This document shows positions 31,880 to 40,749 of a stretch of 64,000 nucleotides of DNA, piece by piece. A model generated the notes under the pieces. That model saw only the letters and a program-made list of their open reading frames with translations. It was not told the DNA's origin and made no database searches. Origin of the DNA: Mycolicibacterium sphagni (GTDB taxonomy: Bacteria; Actinomycetota; Actinomycetes; Mycobacteriales; Mycobacteriaceae). The stretch is from contig NZ_NOZR01000022.1 in NCBI RefSeq assembly GCF_002250655.1, positions 1-64,000 on the forward strand, read 5' to 3'. How positions within the stretch are numbered: position 1 is the first letter of the stretch; each line of letters starts with the position of its first letter. Position numbers and translations under genes: made by a program.

Positions 31880-32007
31880 TCGGTGGGTTTCAGGATCGTC
31901 TCACCGGGCAGGCGGCTCGAATCGGCGGCGTTGTGCACGGCAGCGATGTCAGACAGCGAACGCCGGTCTGCCAACCACTGAGACAACCGCTCTACCTCGA
32001 GCGACAC
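31876..32007 (-). pseudogene. Possible 3' gene remnant or 43-codon ORF
   Basis: On the minus strand a frame reads SLEVERLSQWLADRRSLSD, then IAAVHNAADSSRLPGETILK and stop. It looks like the end of a larger enzyme rather than a random frame, but upstream of 32007 it merges into the start region of the divergent oxidoreductase. It may be a leftover C-terminus or a very small gene from GTG 32007. I cannot assign a family. Confidence 0.22.
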
Positions 32008-32025
32008 CGCGCCTAGGCTGCAGCC

Positions 32026-33096
32026 ATGGCGAAGCGAATCGTGATCTGGGGTACTGGTTTTGTCGGCCGCATGGTCATTCCCGAAGTCTTGAAGCACCCC
32101 GAGTTCGAGCTGGTCGGAGTCGGTGTCAGCAACCCCACCAAGGTCGGCGTCGACGTAGGGGAGATCTGCGGAATCCCCGCGGTCGGTCTTGCCGCCACCG
32201 ACGACGTCGACGCGCTGATCGCGCTGAAGCCCGACGCGCTGGTGCACTACGGACCGACTGCAGCGCATGCCGATGCCAACATCGACCTGATCTCGCGGTT
32301 CCTTCGGGCCGGCATTGACGTGTGCTCTACGGCGATGACGCCATGGGTGTGGCCGAAGATGCATCTCAACCCGCCGAACTGGATCGACCCGATCACTCAG
32401 GCGTGTGAGGCCGGCCAGTCGTCCTGCTTCACCACCGGGATCGACCCCGGTTTTGCCAACGACCTGTTCCCGATGACGCTGATGGGCCTGGCCTCCGAGG
32501 TGCGTCAGGTCCGTGCCTCCGAGCTACTGGACTACACGAACTACGAGGGCGACTACGAGTTCGAGATGGGCATCGGGCGCGAGCCCGACTTCAAACCGCT
32601 GCTGGAGAACCCGGACATCCTGGTGTTCGCCTGGGGTGCGACGGTGCCGATGATCGCCTACGCCGCCGGCATCGAGCTCGACGAAATCACCACCACCTGG
32701 GAGAAGTGGGTGACTCCGACCGAGCGCAAGACCGTCAAGGGTGTCATCCCCGCCGGGAACGTCGCCGCCGTGCGGTTCACCATCAACGGCATCTACCAGG
32801 GCGAAACCCGCATCCAGCTGGAGCACGTCAACCGCATCGGTCAGGATGCTGCGCCGGACTGGCCCTCGGGCACTCAGGACGACGTCTACCGCGTCGATAT
32901 CCAGGGCACGCCGAGCATCTTCCAGGAGACCGCGTTCCGGTTCACCGACGGCTCCGGGCGCGACGCCGCCACCGCCGGCTGCCTGTCGACAGGTTTGCGC
33001 GCCCTCAACGCGGTCCCGGCCGTGAATGACCTGCCTGCGGGCTGGGTAACCCCGTTGGATCTGCCCCTGATCCCGGGCCGGGGCACTATTCGCTGA
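32026..33096 (+). CDS. NAD(P)H-dependent dehydrogenase, dihydrodipicolinate reductase-like
   Basis: A 356-residue oxidoreductase. A Rossmann motif GTGFVGRMVIPEVLKHPEFE is at the N-terminus, with GVGVSNPTKVGVDVGEICG after it. The catalytic domain contains TTGIDPGFANDLFP. Relatives are annotated as amine or 2,4-diaminopentanoate dehydrogenases and as dihydrodipicolinate reductases; in mycobacteria the substrate is unknown. TAGGCT ends six bases before ATG 32026, so the start is probably leaderless. It stands alone, followed by 106 bp with no clear feature. Confidence 0.78.
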   Translation: MAKRIVIWGTGFVGRMVIPEVLKHPEFELVGVGVSNPTKVGVDVGEICGIPAVGLAATDDVDALIALKPDALVHYGPTAAHADANIDLISRFLRAGIDVCSTAMTPWVWPKMHLNPPNWIDPITQACEAGQSSCFTTGIDPGFANDLFPMTLMGLASEVRQVRASELLDYTNYEGDYEFEMGIGREPDFKPLLENPDILVFAWGATVPMIAYAAGIELDEITTTWEKWVTPTERKTVKGVIPAGNVAAVRFTINGIYQGETRIQLEHVNRIGQDAAPDWPSGTQDDVYRVDIQGTPSIFQETAFRFTDGSGRDAATAGCLSTGLRALNAVPAVNDLPAGWVTPLDLPLIPGRGTIR

Positions 33097-33202
33097 GGTA
33101 ACGTCGCGCTCGTCCTGACCGACAACTTTGGTGAATCCGAAGACGGCGCTGGGGCTACCCGCATGCCTCCTTTGTGAGCTGGGGCAGCCCGGATTGGACG
33201 AG

Positions 33203-34906
33203 ATGACAGACCCCACGAGGCCGGCGATCGGCCTGGCGGTCGGCGCGACCACATTGGCCGCGGTGACCCCGGATCGTTCGGTCAGCAGTCCCTCCCTGAT
33301 CACCTTGCCCGGCGGCGTGGTGATCACCGATTTCGTCGACCGTGTCGGCGACCCGGTCGGCATCGTGGCATCCGACAGCTCGGTGCACTACGCGGAGACT
33401 TTGCTGGCAGACGCGTTGCGCAGGCTCGCCTACGAGGCCACGTCGGGGCGGCAGCTGCCGCCGACCGCCGCGATCACGTACCCGGCGCACTGGCGGCCGG
33501 CCGCCGTCGAGGCGCTGCGGCGGGCGATCCGGCAGGTGCCCGAATGGTCGACCCACGAGCCGCTGCTCATCCCCGACACCACGGCGGCGCTGACCGCGCT
33601 GGCCGCCAATCCCGGGCTACCGACCCGTGGCGTGGTCGCCCTCTGCGATTTCGGTGGCAGCGGGACATCCCTCACGCTGGTCGACGGGAATCGTCCGATC
33701 GCGCCCACGCAGCGGCACCTCGATTTCTCCGGCGACCTGATCGACCAGGGGCTGCTGGCCTACGTGATCGCGGAACTGTCGGCAGGCGGAACTCTGGACG
33801 TCACCGGCACCTCGGCGATCGGGTCGCTGACCCGACTGCGATCCCAGTGCCGGGCCGCCAAGGAGCGACTGTCCACCGTCACGGTCACCGCCCTGCCGGC
33901 TGAACTGCCCAACTTCCGCGGTGACGTCCGGCTCACCCGGAACGAGCTGGACGATGCGATGGGACGCCCCCTGGCCGAGTTCGTCGCCGTTCTGCAGGAC
34001 AGCTTGGCCAGGGCCGGGGTACGGCCCGCCGACCTGGCTGCCGTGGCGTCGATCGGTGGCGCCGCCGCCATCCCGGTGATCACCACCACGCTGTCCGAGC
34101 ATCTGCGGGTTCCGGTCATCACCACGCCGCGCCCCGGTCTCACCGGCGCGATCGGCGCAGCGCTGCGGGCCGCTCGGGGACCGGTCGACGACAGCGCGAC
34201 TGCACTCGCACCGGCACCCGTCGTACGCGCGGCTCCGGTTGCACCGATCGAACAGGCCCCCGCGACGGGTGTTGCGCTGGCCTGGTCCGCGGTGGATGAC
34301 GTCCCCGACATCGCGCCGCCGGTGGCCGAAGAACCTGCGCCGCGACCGATTGCCCGCCCGGTCATGGACTTCGAGCGCGAGCCCGAGCCGCCGAACTCCA
34401 AGCCGGCCGCAGTGGCGTGGTACCGCCGCCCCATACCGGTGGTGGCGGCCGCTGTCGGTGTGATCGTTCTTGCCGGTGCCGGGACGGCCGTGGCGCTCAG
34501 CACCGACAGTTCCGTCGCCCCCGCCGCGCCGACGCCGAGCATCACCACCACGCCGCAAGCCGCGCCCGCTCCTGCCGCACCGACCGGTGAGCCGTCCTCG
34601 GCGCCCGTTCAGAACCAGGTGGTGCAGCAGGCGCCCCAGCAGGCACCCCAGGCACCCGCGCCGGTCACCCAAACCCAGATCGTCCAGGCACCGCCCCCGC
34701 CCACGGTCACCGCCGAGGCGCCACCGCCGGTCACCGAGACGCAGACGCAGACCGTCGTCAGCACCGAAGTGTCGACACCGCCGCCGGTGACCGAAACCCA
34801 AACGGTCGCACCGTCGTACACGCCGCCGGCTCAGCAGCCGCGGTTCATTCCGACGATCCCGCCGATTCCCGGACTCCCGCAGATCTTCCAGCCGCAGTCA
34901 GGCTGA
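33203..34906 (+). CDS. Membrane-anchored Hsp70-like protein with Pro/Thr-rich tail
   Basis: A 567-residue protein. Residues 1 to about 340 form an actin/Hsp70-like nucleotide-binding domain: AIGLAVGATTLAAVTPDR, the adenosine-side LCDFGGSGTSLTLVDG, and ASIGGAAAIPVITTTL near the end. There is no substrate-binding domain. Instead a linker leads to one transmembrane helix (about 410-432, PIPVVAAAVGVIVLAGAG) and a Pro/Thr/Gln/Val-rich extracellular tail with repeated PPPVTETQT units. Such architectures occur in actinobacterial envelope or stress proteins; the role is unknown. ATG 33203 is chosen although the frame opens 25 codons upstream. The end overlaps the methyltransferase gene by 9 bp. Confidence 0.72.
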   Translation: MTDPTRPAIGLAVGATTLAAVTPDRSVSSPSLITLPGGVVITDFVDRVGDPVGIVASDSSVHYAETLLADALRRLAYEATSGRQLPPTAAITYPAHWRPAAVEALRRAIRQVPEWSTHEPLLIPDTTAALTALAANPGLPTRGVVALCDFGGSGTSLTLVDGNRPIAPTQRHLDFSGDLIDQGLLAYVIAELSAGGTLDVTGTSAIGSLTRLRSQCRAAKERLSTVTVTALPAELPNFRGDVRLTRNELDDAMGRPLAEFVAVLQDSLARAGVRPADLAAVASIGGAAAIPVITTTLSEHLRVPVITTPRPGLTGAIGAALRAARGPVDDSATALAPAPVVRAAPVAPIEQAPATGVALAWSAVDDVPDIAPPVAEEPAPRPIARPVMDFEREPEPPNSKPAAVAWYRRPIPVVAAAVGVIVLAGAGTAVALSTDSSVAPAAPTPSITTTPQAAPAPAAPTGEPSSAPVQNQVVQQAPQQAPQAPAPVTQTQIVQAPPPPTVTAEAPPPVTETQTQTVVSTEVSTPPPVTETQTVAPSYTPPAQQPRFIPTIPPIPGLPQIFQPQSG

Positions 34907-36010
34907 CCGGCGCCGCTTGGACAGGACCACCAGGGCCAGCGGGATGGACATTGGCTCAGGTGCCGCCGCCAGCTGATCGGCGACCGATGCCACCAGCTGC
35001 TCCACGAACTGCCGCCGCCGCGGGCTACGCCGATCCCGGCCCCGGGTTCCGTCGGCTTCGGAGTCCACCGCGGCGGCCAGTATGGGAAACATCGAAGCAC
35101 GAAGGAATTCAGCCCAATTCGCGCCGAAGGCCTGCGCGTCCTTGTCGCTCTGAAACTGCGACCAGAACCGATCTTCGCCGCTGATCATCTCCAGGTGCTC
35201 GATTTCGAGGCCCTCGAACCGTCCTGACGGGGCGAACGGCGCCCGAAAGTCTTTCTCGCCGCGGCCCATCGACGGGATGGACATGTTCCGCACCTCGTTG
35301 GCGGTGATCAGGCCGTCGTCGACGAATTGAGCCAGTGCCGACATGATCGCGTCGAAGGCGGTCGCGAAGCCCGATCGTCCGTCGGGTTCCAGGCCGACGG
35401 TCAGCACCACCAGCCGGCCCCCGGGCGCCAGCTCGCGGCCACGGAAGGCGACGAAATCGCGCCAGTCCTCGGCGGCCTGGCGGGTATAACCGCGGCGCGC
35501 TTCCTCGTCGGCGCTGTAGGAGATCTCCACGTGATCGGGTATCGGCATCGGCATTCTGCGCAGCCATTGGGTGGCCCATGAGCTCCAGCCCAGCGCAATG
35601 CTGTCCGACGGCAGGATCTGGGTGTAGAACGAACGACCCACCGCCGAGGCGTAGGTAGCGGAGTCCTTCGTCAGATAGCTGTCCTGATCGTCGCTCAGAG
35701 TGGAGAACAGCGTGGAGAAGTCGTTGCTGGGCACATCGGTGTGGGCGACCAGGATTGCGTGGTCGGTGCGAGTGCGCTTGCGGATGATGGCGATTGCCGC
35801 GCTGATCGGCAGCAGTGAGTTGTAGCCGATCGCCGCACCGTAGTCGGCGATGGCGATGGGCTGCGGTGCTCGCGGGATGGGCACGTTGCGGGCGGCCTCT
35901 TCGAAAAGGCTTGTGGCATGACGCAAGCCAGCCGCCTGCAGGCGCGATGATTCGGTATAGGTGTGGCTGCCGATCGGTAGCGGGCGAACCACGATGCTGG
36001 ACTCCCGCAT
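34898..36010 (-). CDS. SABATH-family SAM-dependent carboxyl methyltransferase
   Basis: A 370-residue methyltransferase. The arrangement matches the SABATH fold known from plant salicylate and jasmonate methyltransferases: SAM motif IADYGAAIGYNSLLPI (about residue 52), VPSNDFSTLFSTL, the ALGWSSWATQWLRRMP segment corresponding to the SSYSLHWLS region, and the capping-domain NVRNMSIP-like stretch. A mycobacterial fatty acid O-methyltransferase has this fold, so methylation of a free fatty acid or other carboxylate is likely; the substrate is inferred. It sits one base after the small LapA-like gene and is probably co-transcribed with it. Confidence 0.75.
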   Translation of the reverse strand: MRESSIVVRPLPIGSHTYTESSRLQAAGLRHATSLFEEAARNVPIPRAPQPIAIADYGAAIGYNSLLPISAAIAIIRKRTRTDHAILVAHTDVPSNDFSTLFSTLSDDQDSYLTKDSATYASAVGRSFYTQILPSDSIALGWSSWATQWLRRMPMPIPDHVEISYSADEEARRGYTRQAAEDWRDFVAFRGRELAPGGRLVVLTVGLEPDGRSGFATAFDAIMSALAQFVDDGLITANEVRNMSIPSMGRGEKDFRAPFAPSGRFEGLEIEHLEMISGEDRFWSQFQSDKDAQAFGANWAEFLRASMFPILAAAVDSEADGTRGRDRRSPRRRQFVEQLVASVADQLAAAPEPMSIPLALVVLSKRRRSA

Positions 36011-36011
36011 G

Positions 36012-36251
36012 TCAGCTCCTGCGGCGGCGATGCACCAACAGCCCGACCACGATGCCGATGATCAGCATTGCGGTGAGCAAGAGCCACATCGGGTATTCCA
36101 CGGTGATCCACAGAACGTGCACCCGCTGTCGCGCACGGTTCTGGGCGATGAATATCGCCGCCAGCACCACCAGGGCGATGGCTAGCCAGTAGCGCAGGGC
36201 GAAGCGCCGCACCGCGCCGCCGGTGGGCTTGAGGACTTCGTCTCCGGCCAT
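36012..36251 (-). CDS. Small two-helix membrane protein, LapA domain-like
   Basis: A 79-residue protein with two transmembrane helices (WLAIALVVLAAIFIAQN and WLLLTAMLIIGIVVGLLV) separated by RARQRVHVLWITVEYP and ending in an RRRRS tail. This pattern, especially the IAQN-x-VHVLW hairpin, is that of LapA/DUF1049 proteins, which serve in envelope assembly in other bacteria. Function here is unknown. It is the first gene of a pair with the SABATH methyltransferase. Confidence 0.7.
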   Translation of the reverse strand: MAGDEVLKPTGGAVRRFALRYWLAIALVVLAAIFIAQNRARQRVHVLWITVEYPMWLLLTAMLIIGIVVGLLVHRRRRS

Positions 36252-36296
36252 GGCAACCTCCCGTTGTGTCTGGAGGTTGACGCTAGTCGTTGTCGG

Positions 36297-37244
36297 CTAA
36301 TTCGTCGGATAACTGACACCGGTGAGCTGTTCGGACAATTGCCACAGCCGTCGGCAATCCTCGGAGTTGGCGGCCCGGTCGGGGATCTTCGCCTCGACGA
36401 CCCCGCCGCCGGCCAGTTCCTGAAATCCGCGCGGGCCGTAGAACTCGGACCCATGGGCCTTCGGGTCGGCGGCGGCGTACAGCACGGGCACGATCCCGTC
36501 GTCGACCTCCTGCCACATGAACGGCATGTAGCGCCAGCTGAACTGGTAGAACCGGGCCATCGCTGTCGGCTTCTCCCGGCCGTGCGACGGCCCGCTGATC
36601 TGCAGGTTGGTCTTGCACAGGCCAGGATGGGCGGCGTTCGACATCAGCCCCCACCCGAGCCGACGGCTCAGCCGGTCGAGTTCGAGGGCGAACATCAGCG
36701 TCGCGATCTTGGACTGGCCGTAGGACAGGTTGGCCGAGTAGGTGCGCTCGAAGTTGGGATCGTCGAAGTTGATCCGGCCGAAGCGGGCGGCCAGGCTGCT
36801 CAGCGACACCACGCGGGGATTTTCGGCGGCGCGCAGCAGCGGCAGCAGATGTGCGGTCAGCGCGAAGTGGCCGAGGTGGTTGCTCCCGAATTGCAGCTCG
36901 AAGCCGTCGGATGTGATGTCGCGCTGGGGCGGCTGCATGACGCCGGCGTTGTTGACCAGCATGTCGATCGGCCTGCCCTCAGAGGTGAGTTCCTCACCGA
37001 GCGCGGCGACGCTGGCCAGCGACGACAGGTCGAGATTCTTGATGGTGAGCTTGGCGTCGGGGACCTGCGCGCGGATTTCGGCGATCGCCGTTTCGCCCTT
37101 GGTGCGGTTGCGGATCGCCATCACGACGTCAGCGCCGGCCGCGGACAGGCGCTTGGTGACACCGAGTCCCAGGCCACTGTTGGAGCCGGTGACGACGGCG
37201 AGTCTTCCGGAGAGGTCGGGGATGGCGAGGGCCAGATCTGTCAT
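36297..37244 (-). CDS. SDR family oxidoreductase (retinol dehydrogenase/protochlorophyllide reductase-like)
   Basis: A 315-residue SDR of the extended classical type common in mycobacteria. It has the NADP-binding TGSNSGLG motif near residue 19, NNAGV, the catalytic SLSSLAA serine, and LSYGQSKIA with Tyr and Lys. The start is ATG 37244; the frame opens earlier at a less likely codon. It is divergent from a TetR gene across a 65-bp gap containing two operator-like palindromes, so it is very likely that regulator's target. Substrate unknown. Confidence 0.85.
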   Translation of the reverse strand: MTDLALAIPDLSGRLAVVTGSNSGLGLGVTKRLSAAGADVVMAIRNRTKGETAIAEIRAQVPDAKLTIKNLDLSSLASVAALGEELTSEGRPIDMLVNNAGVMQPPQRDITSDGFELQFGSNHLGHFALTAHLLPLLRAAENPRVVSLSSLAARFGRINFDDPNFERTYSANLSYGQSKIATLMFALELDRLSRRLGWGLMSNAAHPGLCKTNLQISGPSHGREKPTAMARFYQFSWRYMPFMWQEVDDGIVPVLYAAADPKAHGSEFYGPRGFQELAGGGVVEAKIPDRAANSEDCRRLWQLSEQLTGVSYPTN

Positions 37245-37259
37245 GGCGGCGACGTTAAC

Positions 37260-37294
37260 AGAACGACGGTCTGATAACAAGAGAACGATGTTCT
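37260..37294. promoter_or_regulatory. Paired TetR operator-like palindromes
   Basis: AGAACGATGTTCT (37282-37294) is a perfect 5-bp-arm palindrome. AGAACGACGGTCT (37260-37272) is an imperfect copy 22 bp to the left, two helical turns away. The right site lies just before the -10 (TAAATT, 37297-37302) of the leaderless TetR gene. This suits repression of both divergent genes. Confidence 0.65.
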
Positions 37295-37309
37295 GCTAAA
37301 TTGTGACCC

Positions 37310-37984
37310 GTGACCTCCACGTTCCGGCGCGCCCGACGGCCCGAACAGCTGGCCGAGCGACGCTCGGCGATTCTGGCGGCGGCCCGTGACGCGTTGTCCG
37401 AACGGGGCGTCGACGAGGTCACCCTGCGCGACATCAGCGAGCGGGTAGGCCTGGCGAAGTCCAATGTGCTGCGCTACTTCGACACCCGCGAAGCGATCTT
37501 CTTGGAGGTGCTGGCCCAGGAGAGCCAGGACTGGCTCGCTGACCTGGAGAACCGGCTGGGCCCACCGCGGGCACGAAAGGCCGGATTCACCAACGAGATT
37601 CGGTTCGCCGGCATCATCACCGATACCCTGGTGGAACGGCGGCTGCTGTGCGAGCTACTCGGCGCGATGGCCGGTGTGCTGGAGCGCAATATCTCGGGGG
37701 ACTTCGCCCGCGACTTCAAGGTCCGGGCCATGCAGAGCATCGCGGCGGTGTCCGAGCTGGCCGGCAGGCAGCTGCCGTGGTTGTCCGAGGAGTTCGTGGC
37801 GTTCTTCGGCGAGGGCGCGTTGAGCCTGGTGGCGGGCATGTACCCGTTCTCGGTGCCCACCGAAGCAGTGCGCCAGGTGATCGGGGAGCTCGGCTTTCCC
37901 GATCCTCATGTGCGGTTCGTCGACGGTCTGCGGACCGGACTGGCGACCTGGCTTATAGGAGCCGCAGCGCAAAGCCCGGCGTGA
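37310..37984 (+). CDS. TetR family transcriptional regulator
   Basis: A 224-residue repressor. The N-terminal helix-turn-helix runs RRSAILAAARDALSERGVDE, then VTLRDISERVGLAKSNVLRYF. The C-terminal ligand domain is helical and not assignable. The GTG start at 37310 follows TAAATT by seven bases, so translation is probably leaderless. It is divergent from the SDR gene with two palindromes in the gap, and likely represses itself and the SDR. Confidence 0.88.
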   Translation: MTSTFRRARRPEQLAERRSAILAAARDALSERGVDEVTLRDISERVGLAKSNVLRYFDTREAIFLEVLAQESQDWLADLENRLGPPRARKAGFTNEIRFAGIITDTLVERRLLCELLGAMAGVLERNISGDFARDFKVRAMQSIAAVSELAGRQLPWLSEEFVAFFGEGALSLVAGMYPFSVPTEAVRQVIGELGFPDPHVRFVDGLRTGLATWLIGAAAQSPA

Positions 37985-37997
37985 CACACTTTTGGCC

Positions 37998-38720
37998 ATG
38001 GCCGCCGCCAAGACTGTCTCCCGCATACTGACGATCTCCGGGATTCTGATGATGGTGGTTGGCGGGGTCGGCTTCATCGTCGTGATGGCCCTCAACGCTT
38101 TCGTGCTCGACGAGTTCGACGCCTACGGCGAGGTGCCGATTCCGGGATCGGGTGAGCTGCAGTTGCCGGCCGGGCAGGCGCAGATCAGCTTCCACACCTC
38201 GGTGACCGGCTCGCCGTCGAGCGGGTTCCCGCTGCCGTCCCTCAAACTCAGCATCATCCCGCCGGAGGGCGTCGCTGATCCGGTGCTGACCGAAAACCAC
38301 GGCACCCTAACGACTGTCAACAGCGACACCCACATCCGGGTGTGGACCGCCGAGATCCCCGCGGCCGGCACCTACAAGATCCGCGCGGACGGCCAGGTGA
38401 ACGGCTACATCAACCCACAGATCGCATTCGGCCACGAGAGTGACTACGGCTACCTGCAGTGGGTCTTCGCGGCGGTGTTCGGGCTCGGACTGGTGGACCT
38501 GATCGGGTCGCTGGTTCTGCGCAAAGCGTCCCATGGCAACCAGCCGGTCGCACTCATCACGGCCCCGCCGCTCGATTCGGACGCGTCGCATCCGTCCTAT
38601 GTGCCGACCGATCAGGGTGTGCGCCTCGAGCAGCTGAAAACCCTGTCCGCCCTGCGGGATTCCGGCGCGCTGACGCAAGCCGAATTCGATGCGGAGAAGC
38701 GCCGGATCCTCGGCGAGTAG
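37998..38720 (+). CDS. Membrane protein with C-terminal SHOCT domain
   Basis: A 240-residue protein. It has an N-terminal transmembrane helix (ILMMVVGGVGFIVVMAL), a beta-rich extracellular domain (about residues 45-150), a second helix (about 155-180) and a cytoplasmic tail ending in a SHOCT motif (LEQLKTLSALRDSGALTQAE, then FDAEKRRIL). SHOCT domains are short helical hairpins of oligomerising or membrane proteins. ATG 37998 is preferred to the TTG two codons upstream. The next gene starts 8 bp after the stop. Confidence 0.7.
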   Translation: MAAAKTVSRILTISGILMMVVGGVGFIVVMALNAFVLDEFDAYGEVPIPGSGELQLPAGQAQISFHTSVTGSPSSGFPLPSLKLSIIPPEGVADPVLTENHGTLTTVNSDTHIRVWTAEIPAAGTYKIRADGQVNGYINPQIAFGHESDYGYLQWVFAAVFGLGLVDLIGSLVLRKASHGNQPVALITAPPLDSDASHPSYVPTDQGVRLEQLKTLSALRDSGALTQAEFDAEKRRILGE

Positions 38721-38728
38721 GAGCAGAC

Positions 38729-39735
38729 GTGAAGGCTGTGAGTTGCGCGCACGGAGCGCTGTCGGTCGTCGATGTTCCCGCACCAGAACCCGGCGACGGC
38801 CAGCTGGTGCTGAACGTCGCCTATTGCGGGATCTGCGGAACCGATCTGCACGCCAAGGATCATGCCGACGAACTCGCCGAGGTCTTCGACGAAGTCGGCT
38901 ACCGCGACGGGATGCGCACCGCCACACCGACCGTGATGGGTCACGAATTCTCCGGGGAGGTGGCTGAGCCGGGTCGAAAGGTGCCCAAGGAATTCAAGGC
39001 CGGAACGCGCGTGGTGTCCTTCCCGATGGTGCGGTTGCACGGGGCGGTGCAGATGACGGGTTTGTCGCCGCTGGCCCCAGGCGGGTTCGCCGAGCAGGTC
39101 CTTACCGAGGCTGCCATGACCTTCGCGGTGCCCAATGGTCTGTCCCTGGACATCGCCGCGCTGACCGAACCGATGGCGGTCGGACTGCATGCCGTACGGC
39201 GCAGCGAGATCAAGAAGCGCGACACCGCGATCGTGATCGGCTGCGGGCCGGTCGGCCTCGCGGTGATCTGTCAGCTCAAGACGCTGGGCGTGAAAACCAT
39301 TGTCGCCAGTGACTTTTCCCGGGCCGACGCGCCCTCGCCACGCGGTGCGGTGCCGATGTCGTGGTCGACCCCGCCGGGCCCAAACGGCCGGTGATCTTTG
39401 AATGCGTTGGTGTGCCGGGAATGATCGACGGCATCGTCTCTGCCGCGCCGCTGAATTCGCGGGTGGTGGTCGTCGGTGTATGCATGGGATCCGACCAGCT
39501 GCGGCCGTCGATGGCGCTCGGCAAAGAGATCGACATGCGATTCGTATTCGCTTACACACCATTGGAATTCCGCGACACCCTGTACATGCTGGCCGATGGC
39601 AAGCTCGATGCGTCGCCGGTGGTCACCGGCAAGGTCGGGCTCGCCGGGGTGGCGACGGCCTTCGAGGCGCTGGGCGATCCGGGACGACACGCGAAGATCC
39701 TCGTCGATCCGCTTAGCGCGGCAACCTCGCTGTAG
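38729..39735 (+). pseudogene. Zinc-binding alcohol dehydrogenase with a 1-bp frameshift
   Basis: GTG 38729, with GGAG at 38720-38723, begins a medium-chain dehydrogenase. Visible are the catalytic zinc site YCGICGTDLHAKD, the GHEFSGEV motif, and the nucleotide-binding IVIGCGPVGLAVICQLKTLG. After FSRA (about 39325) the frame runs into an unrelated tail and stops near 39394. The correct sequence (GADVVVDPAGPKRPVIFECV and onward) continues in the next frame to 39735. A single missing C in GGGCC restores the frame. No structural-zinc four-Cys lobe is visible. It is either a recent pseudogene or a sequencing error. Confidence 0.8.
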
Positions 39736-39741
39736 CGGCGT

Positions 39742-40461
39742 TCAGTCAGCGGTGGGCAGATGCACGTACATCGACTGGATCCCGACACGTCCCGGACCGG
39801 TAAATCTGTTGAAGACCAAGCTGGTTCCGCCGAACGCGCCAGTCTTGAGGCCGTACATCTTGATCTCCATCTGGACGGATGCGTCCCGGTAGATCCAGCC
39901 GCCTGGCTCGACGTCGATTTGCTCACCCGGTGCAAGCACCTTCTCGAAGACGTTGCCGTACCCGTGCAGCCAGACCACCCCTTCGCTGGTGGTTGCGGCG
40001 AAGCGATCGACAAAGAAGCCACTGCCGCCGAACAGCATGTTGGCTACGCCGCGTTGCCGGGCGAAGCCGTAGTCGAGATTGCCGGTCGCGGCGAGGTATT
40101 GATGCTCGCGTACTTCAATCGCCATCCCAGGGGTCAGGTGCAGCGGGAAGACGTGGCCCGCGCCGTCGCGGGAGAAGGCGATCTCGCCGGCGCTCTGCGT
40201 TTCGGTCAGGAGGATGGGCATTCCCGCCACAACGCGCTTGAACGCGCCACGCAGCTGGTGGATACCGATCTGAAGATCCGGGTTCTTCCACAGAACGACG
40301 TGGTGCTCGAAAAATACTGGAACGCTGCCGTTCAGCCGGACGTGTAATACGGGCACCAGTTCGCCTTGAATGGCGTAGCCGACGCCCGGCGCCTGCCCAC
40401 TGGTCACGGTTGTGGGCTGTAGCTGCGGCGGCGGGAAGGGCTGATTCATGAGGGGCAACAT
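39742..40461 (-). CDS. AIM24 family protein
   Basis: A 239-residue protein of the AIM24/TIGR00266 family. It folds as tandem beta-sandwich units; characteristic segments are FFEHHVVLWKNPDLQI, GEIAFSRDGAGHVFPLHL, FGGSGFFVDRFA and the closing GVVWLHGYGNVFEKVL. Function in bacteria is unknown. ATG 40461 is the start. It is convergent with the broken alcohol dehydrogenase, and its start codon abuts the divergent small membrane gene. Confidence 0.82.
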   Translation of the reverse strand: MLPLMNQPFPPPQLQPTTVTSGQAPGVGYAIQGELVPVLHVRLNGSVPVFFEHHVVLWKNPDLQIGIHQLRGAFKRVVAGMPILLTETQSAGEIAFSRDGAGHVFPLHLTPGMAIEVREHQYLAATGNLDYGFARQRGVANMLFGGSGFFVDRFAATTSEGVVWLHGYGNVFEKVLAPGEQIDVEPGGWIYRDASVQMEIKMYGLKTGAFGGTSLVFNRFTGPGRVGIQSMYVHLPTAD

Positions 40462-40742
40462 TGTCAGACAACACCGTTGACCTAGCTGCCAATCGGCTGT
40501 CAGTCAGCTCCCGATCGGTTGGCAACCGGGCCTGGCTGTGTCACGGTGTGGCGATGTGCCACACAGTCCTATGTCACCAGGGCGCGGAGTGGCTGCGCGC
40601 ATATCCCGTGGCAGTCGGGGCCGTTGCGGTCTTCACTGTTTTGTTGATGATCAGGGAGGTTCGACGCGGCAGGGTGCTCCCTGTCGTTATGGTGCTCTTG
40701 ATTTGGGCGATCGCCGTGCCCGCGGTCCTCTTTTTGGGCTGA
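40461..40742 (+). CDS. Small membrane protein of unknown function
   Basis: A frame of 93 codons whose last 50 encode two hydrophobic helices (YPVAVGAVAVFTVLLMI and VLPVVMVLLIWAIAVPAVLFLG) joined by REVRRGR. The start is uncertain: TTG 40461 opens the frame, but ATG 40554 would give a tidier 62-residue two-helix protein. No homolog is recognised. The helical pair makes a real gene plausible, not certain. Confidence 0.4.
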   Translation: MSDNTVDLAANRLSVSSRSVGNRAWLCHGVAMCHTVLCHQGAEWLRAYPVAVGAVAVFTVLLMIREVRRGRVLPVVMVLLIWAIAVPAVLFLG

Positions 40743-40749
40743 CCCATCG

